NCBI GenBank assembly: GCA_963920665.1
Contig: OY987271.1
Location: 10,729,350 to 10,793,349, forward strand
Direction: 5' to 3'
Length of the DNA: 64,000 nucleotides
Origin: Straminergon stramineum
Lineage: Eukaryota; Streptophyta; Bryopsida; Hypnales; Calliergonaceae
Part shown: piece after piece, positions 60,103 through 64,000 of the stretch
How the letters are laid out: each line of letters starts with the position of its first letter
Position numbering within the stretch: position 1 is the stretch's first letter
The notes under the pieces: generated by a model
Database searches by the model: none
What the model was told of the DNA's origin: nothing
Seen by the model: the letters and a program-made list of their open reading frames with translations, nothing else
Made by a program: the position numbers and the translations under genes

Positions 60103-60617
60103 ATGGCTCAGCAGCAGGTGGCGTCGCCCACACAAGCCCCTCTACAAATCAAGGTATCCCCTTCAACCGGTCTATCTGCGCTTACTAATGCTTGTCCTTG
60201 GTTATCCATTGTGGATTGGTGTTACTCTGCTCTGATAAGGGGTTTTAAATGTAAGACTGAATCTATCTTTCGGATGCCTTTGAAAATTGTGAGGAGATTA
60301 GTAAATGATTCAAATCTCCTACACCGAGATTTAGAACCTCCCCAATATCTATATAACTTTTCCACCTGATATATTGCAGTAAATCCTTCCACAAGACGAA
60401 TTTGGTGTTGCGGGCAGGCAAGAAAGGCCAGTTGGAGAAAACGGGTGGGTTCACAATGGTGTTCTCAGAGAATGTGAATATGAGCAAGCTGCAGTGGGTA
60501 CTGGATCCTCAGAATCCCAAAGTGTGGAACCCCGTGGGCTTCAATCCTAATGCGCCCCAAGGCAACCAATATCACTATGGGGCACTTCTGGGGAATGCTC
60601 GTGGGGGCTTTCACTAG
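60103..60617 (+). CDS. Small two-exon gene, 90 residues, not recognised
   Basis: Exon 1 is 60103-60153 (ATG, then AQQQVASPTQAPLQIK) with donor AAG|GTATCC. Exon 2 is 60396-60617, after acceptor CCACAAG, and keeps phase 0, ending in TAG. Exon 2 encodes LVLRAGKKGQLEKTGGF, MVFSENVNMSKLQWVLDP and a Gly/Asn/His-rich C-terminus (NQYHYGALLGNARGGFH). Codon use looks normal and there is no stop or shift. No membrane segment or metal site is evident. A possible untranslated first exon upstream is suggested by ccctgtttcag at 60072-60082. The nearby acceptor ATATTGCAG would put a stop at once, which is why the CCACAAG junction was chosen. Confidence 0.5.
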
Positions 60618-62998
60618 AACAATTGTACTGTACACTCAATCCTCGGTAACCTTACGTGCTGTTTCTCTTGGATATTGCTTTGAATGTGTGCTAGATAGTC
60701 GATGATAGTTTGTTAAGTGCGTAGGATGGTCTCAAATGTCGCTTTAGAGAACTTATGTCATGATAAAGAAGTTTGAATGTATCAGAGCCTGTGAATACTA
60801 TTGGATATTCATTCATGAATTGTGATAATCATGTCCTTTTATCATGTGGACATACTGTGCTTTGCAGTTTGGCTTTTGGATGTTGAATTTTAATAGATTT
60901 GGACACTCATACCAAAAATAAATAAATATGATATTTCAGTAATGCATTAATGTATTACAAATAGTTCACCTTCGAGAGGAGGAGACAATAGTAGTCTTTG
61001 GCATCCATGTTCCTTGAGACATGCATAGCCCCCCCCCCAACTCTCCATTCACAATGATGGCCCTTCAAGCCAACATTATTGTTATTGTTATTACAAATAA
61101 TGTAATTTTGGTAATTTATCCTATCTTAATAGGACAAATGAGTTCACTTACTTTCAATGTTATGTGGTATTTTTTGTTGGAATTCTTCATCTACATTTCT
61201 ACTTGTGGAATAGTCTATTGTAAGTGTTGTGTATAGTTTTTGTTTTCTTTCATTCTTGGCTTTGTTTACAACTTGGGAATGATGGAATCAATAGTTTATG
61301 CTTTATTTGCTTCTTGAAGCACACCCTTGCAAAATTAGGATGCACATTGTAAAATGTTGAGCTATGAGGTAAGTCATGTTGATGAACAAATGAGGTCATT
61401 GAAGTGCTTGAGCTATCATAAGGTAGATATGATAGGAGACTCTAAAATTGTGCCTAATTGAAAAATAAGGTTTGAACAAACTTGGTGACCATTTTAGGTG
61501 TTGCATGAATCTTTTTCTAGTATTGCAAAGGTGGTGGCTTTAGAAGGGTTTGGTTATGGATAAAGTTTCTCTCAATCAAATTCTTCTACAAATAATATTG
61601 TGATATTGTGAATATCTTTCTTTTCTAAGCATCAAATAGATTTTGGATTCATTTGGGGGATACTTATAGACCTCTATAAACTTCTCTTTTAAAAAATCAT
61701 TATGGATTCATTGTGTCTCCAAAAATTATGCCATCACTTGTATATTGCCATTTTAGCATTCACTAATGTGAAAATTCTTCATCATTTTCTCTTACATGCC
61801 TAGGTTGCCACAAACTTTACAAGGTTGATTTTAGGTGTAGTAACCTTACATTTGGACTTGGAATGGCTACCCATCTTCTTCCTAACTCATTATCCAAAAT
61901 TACCACTTAGCTCTATCCAAATCCACCACAAGGATTCAAGAGCAACTAATTTGAAAAGTCTAGAATAATTTTTTTCAAAAAACTTTGAACTAAGTTAATG
62001 TGAAGAATCAAGTTAACTTTCATCTCCAAAAGTCCATTTGAGATTTCGAGCCTCCAATTAGAATTTATGGACAAATTTTAGAGAAAGGTTGGAAGGGACA
62101 TTTTCTATGAAATTTTCAAACATCCCCTTTGAATTTTGCCCATAAATTTTTGGAGAGGCTCAAAATCACCAAATTTTTTATGAGTTGAAATTTAGCTTGA
62201 TTTTTCAATTTTTCTTAGTTTCAATTCTAAAAAGAAATTATTCTACTATACCAAAATGAGGTCTGAAATTCTACTTTGAGCACAATTCCTACATTTTCAA
62301 ATGAGTGATTAAGCTCTCGTCTTCAAATTACCCCATACCCTTTGAAGGTTCATAATAGACAATGGATTTCGTTACAATAACGACCTCTCCAACTTTCATT
62401 CTCACTAAATGTCTACAAAGGAATTCCTTGGCTTTGCCATCAAAAAAATTATTGACAGTATATGGTCCTTGGGCTTTTAGATGAACTTCAAATGGAATTT
62501 TTTTTACAACAACTTGGTGATTTAATTCTTGTTCAATTCAACAATTTTCCTTGTTCATTATTTTGGCATCTTAATAATAATAATTTTTTACCAATCGTGC
62601 CCTATAGGTACAATATTATATTGCTTATGAACTTGATATCTTTGCATTGCAATGCAATTTAGAATAAGATAGCCCCCTTATTTGCTTCTAAAATTTTGCA
62701 TGCATGTACCTTACAAGGTTTTGTACACAATGGTATATAAAAAAAAATCTTCAAGAGGGTTTGAACTTTGTAGACCTTATCTCTTTGAAATGGAAAAAAA
62801 TTATCACTTCAAATGTTATATCTTTCAATTAATGCTATGAATTGGGTTGAATTTTTTCCTCACTTCTATGGAAAATGTCTACTACAATTTGAATGGCAAA
62901 ACTGCAAAAGTTCAAAAATGAATCTTCATTTTCAATTTTGTTCAATGTACTAAAAAATGTCAAGTTTTGACAATAATTTTTCCTTAATCCCACCCAGT
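60618..62998. other. AT-rich DNA, no gene recognised
   Basis: About 2.4 kb with short AT-driven frames. A poly-C run of about ten bases lies at 61029-61039. Confidence 0.4.
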
Positions 62999-63008
62999 CC
63001 TTTAGGGG
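62780..63008. repeat. TTAA-family right-end remnant
   Basis: Ends in CCTTTAGGGG at 62999-63008. The preceding 200 bases resemble the right part of copy 1 (atatctttcaatta..gct, aattttttcctcac) in degraded form. Left end not found. Confidence 0.4.
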
Positions 63009-63591
63009 TGAAGGTTTCAAATGTGTTGTTTCCTTCTAAGTCTATAACCCATTCTAGGATCCTACAACATGTTGTTTTTGAAAATTTACAAAATATTCTC
63101 CAAGTAGCATAAAGTTATTTAAATTCTACTTGCAACATCTTTTTCTACAATTTTCTAATTTGGTTGAACAAAAATTCACGACATGGCTATACATAAAACA
63201 CTAAAATGCTTATATTGATGGTTTGCCACTACCTTCTAGGGGTGTATTTTTTGTACAATTTTTCACCACTTTACTAAAGAGAAACACTAACTAAAGGCTT
63301 ATTTTTATAAGGAAAATTTTTAGTTTTTTTCTCACCAAATTGCTAGTCAAAGTCTTGCTATATTTTAAATCCTATAATCAAAATTTACCCCAAGTATGAT
63401 CTAGGTTTCATACATTTATTGCCACCATATATCACCCAAGTATGACATGAGTATTTGAAGAAATAGCTCACTGTCTTGAAGATTGAAAAAAGATCGTTGC
63501 TAAGGTATGTGCACCTAAAAGAGATGCTCTCCTTAGAGCCTGAAATCTTGAACTGGTGTAGATAGGTGGCAGAATAAGAAGAGTCTCTTAA

Positions 63592-64000
63592 CCCCTCACC
63601 GCCCAAGGGGACCAAAAGTGTCCTCAGGTCAAATTCAAAGTGCTTTAACTTTTGCATTTGATGTTTGAATTCAATAAAAACTTGTTGGAAAATTTGAGCT
63701 CTCTCTTCTAGTTTGTGTGGTAAAATTTTCATATCAATCCAAGATTTTCTGAATTTTTGGAAGCCAATCAAAGTTCACAAGTTCAATTTGAGTTCAACAA
63801 ATTGCATTTGATGGTTGCAACTTCGGGGGCTTGTATCTCCTTCATCCAAAGTTTTTTTTCAATAAATTTTTTTGGGTCATGTTACCTTTGAAGTCTAGTT
63901 ATTGTGGTAGAATTTTCATATCAATCAAGGTTGTTTTGAATGTTTAGGAGCAATTAGAAGTTTAAAATCCTGACATTTTTGGATTTCAGTGAACTTCGGC
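63592..64000. repeat. TTAA-family left end, continuing past the window
   Basis: TTAA at 63588-63591, then CCCCTCACCGCCCAAGGGGACC. The stretch after it echoes the start of copy 1 (ccctcgggggacaaaat). Truncated by the window end. Confidence 0.4.

Overview
Nuclear DNA of a land plant, dominated by transposable elements. Four things point that way: a complete CACTA (En/Spm) frame with TNPD- and TNPA-type genes, a BED-hAT transposase, TTTAGGG-type telomere-like tracts, and two ordinary eukaryotic housekeeping-type loci (a VMA21-like gene and a Dim1 rRNA dimethyltransferase pseudogene with plant-like splice sites). I cannot name the species. A seedless plant is only a guess, based on several transposon-linked proteins that I do not recognise.

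Layout. 1-935: a short TTAA-flanked element. 950-6560 (minus strand): a two-gene cassette in the order GGACGG array, CxxC/KLWP-module protein with a Gly/Ser/Tyr-rich tail, second GGACGG array, kinase-like pseudogene. 7175-21392: a 14.2-kb CACTA element with matching 3-bp target duplications, nested inside an older TTAA-family copy. It carries a minus-strand TNPA-like gene fused to a phosphatase-like (FCP1/HAD) domain that has lost its catalytic aspartates, and a plus-strand three-exon TNPD transposase. 23950-27327: a TG...CA-ended element with a 5-bp target duplication and one gene. 27430-36450 (plus strand): a second cassette with the same order as the first, GGACGG array, CxxC/KLWP-module protein (now with coiled coil and RING-H2), array, BED-hAT transposase, array. 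36480-55600: mostly AT-rich, gene-poor DNA with small inverted-repeat elements. 56180-60620: the cellular gene cluster (decayed Dim1, intact VMA21-like, and a small two-exon gene). 60620-64000: AT-rich with two more TTAA-family ends.

Two patterns cut across the window. First, the transposon genes are open over kilobases in one frame, interrupted only by TAG and TGA, never TAA. I count 17 of 17 such stops, which fits C-to-T decay at methylated CAG (CHG) and CGA (CG) codons. Second, the two array/CxxC-gene/array/partner-gene cassettes share architecture and a homologous N-terminal module but differ in their partner enzyme. They are the best candidate here for an undescribed mobile system. All coordinates, splice junctions and domain calls come from reading the sequence, with no database search.
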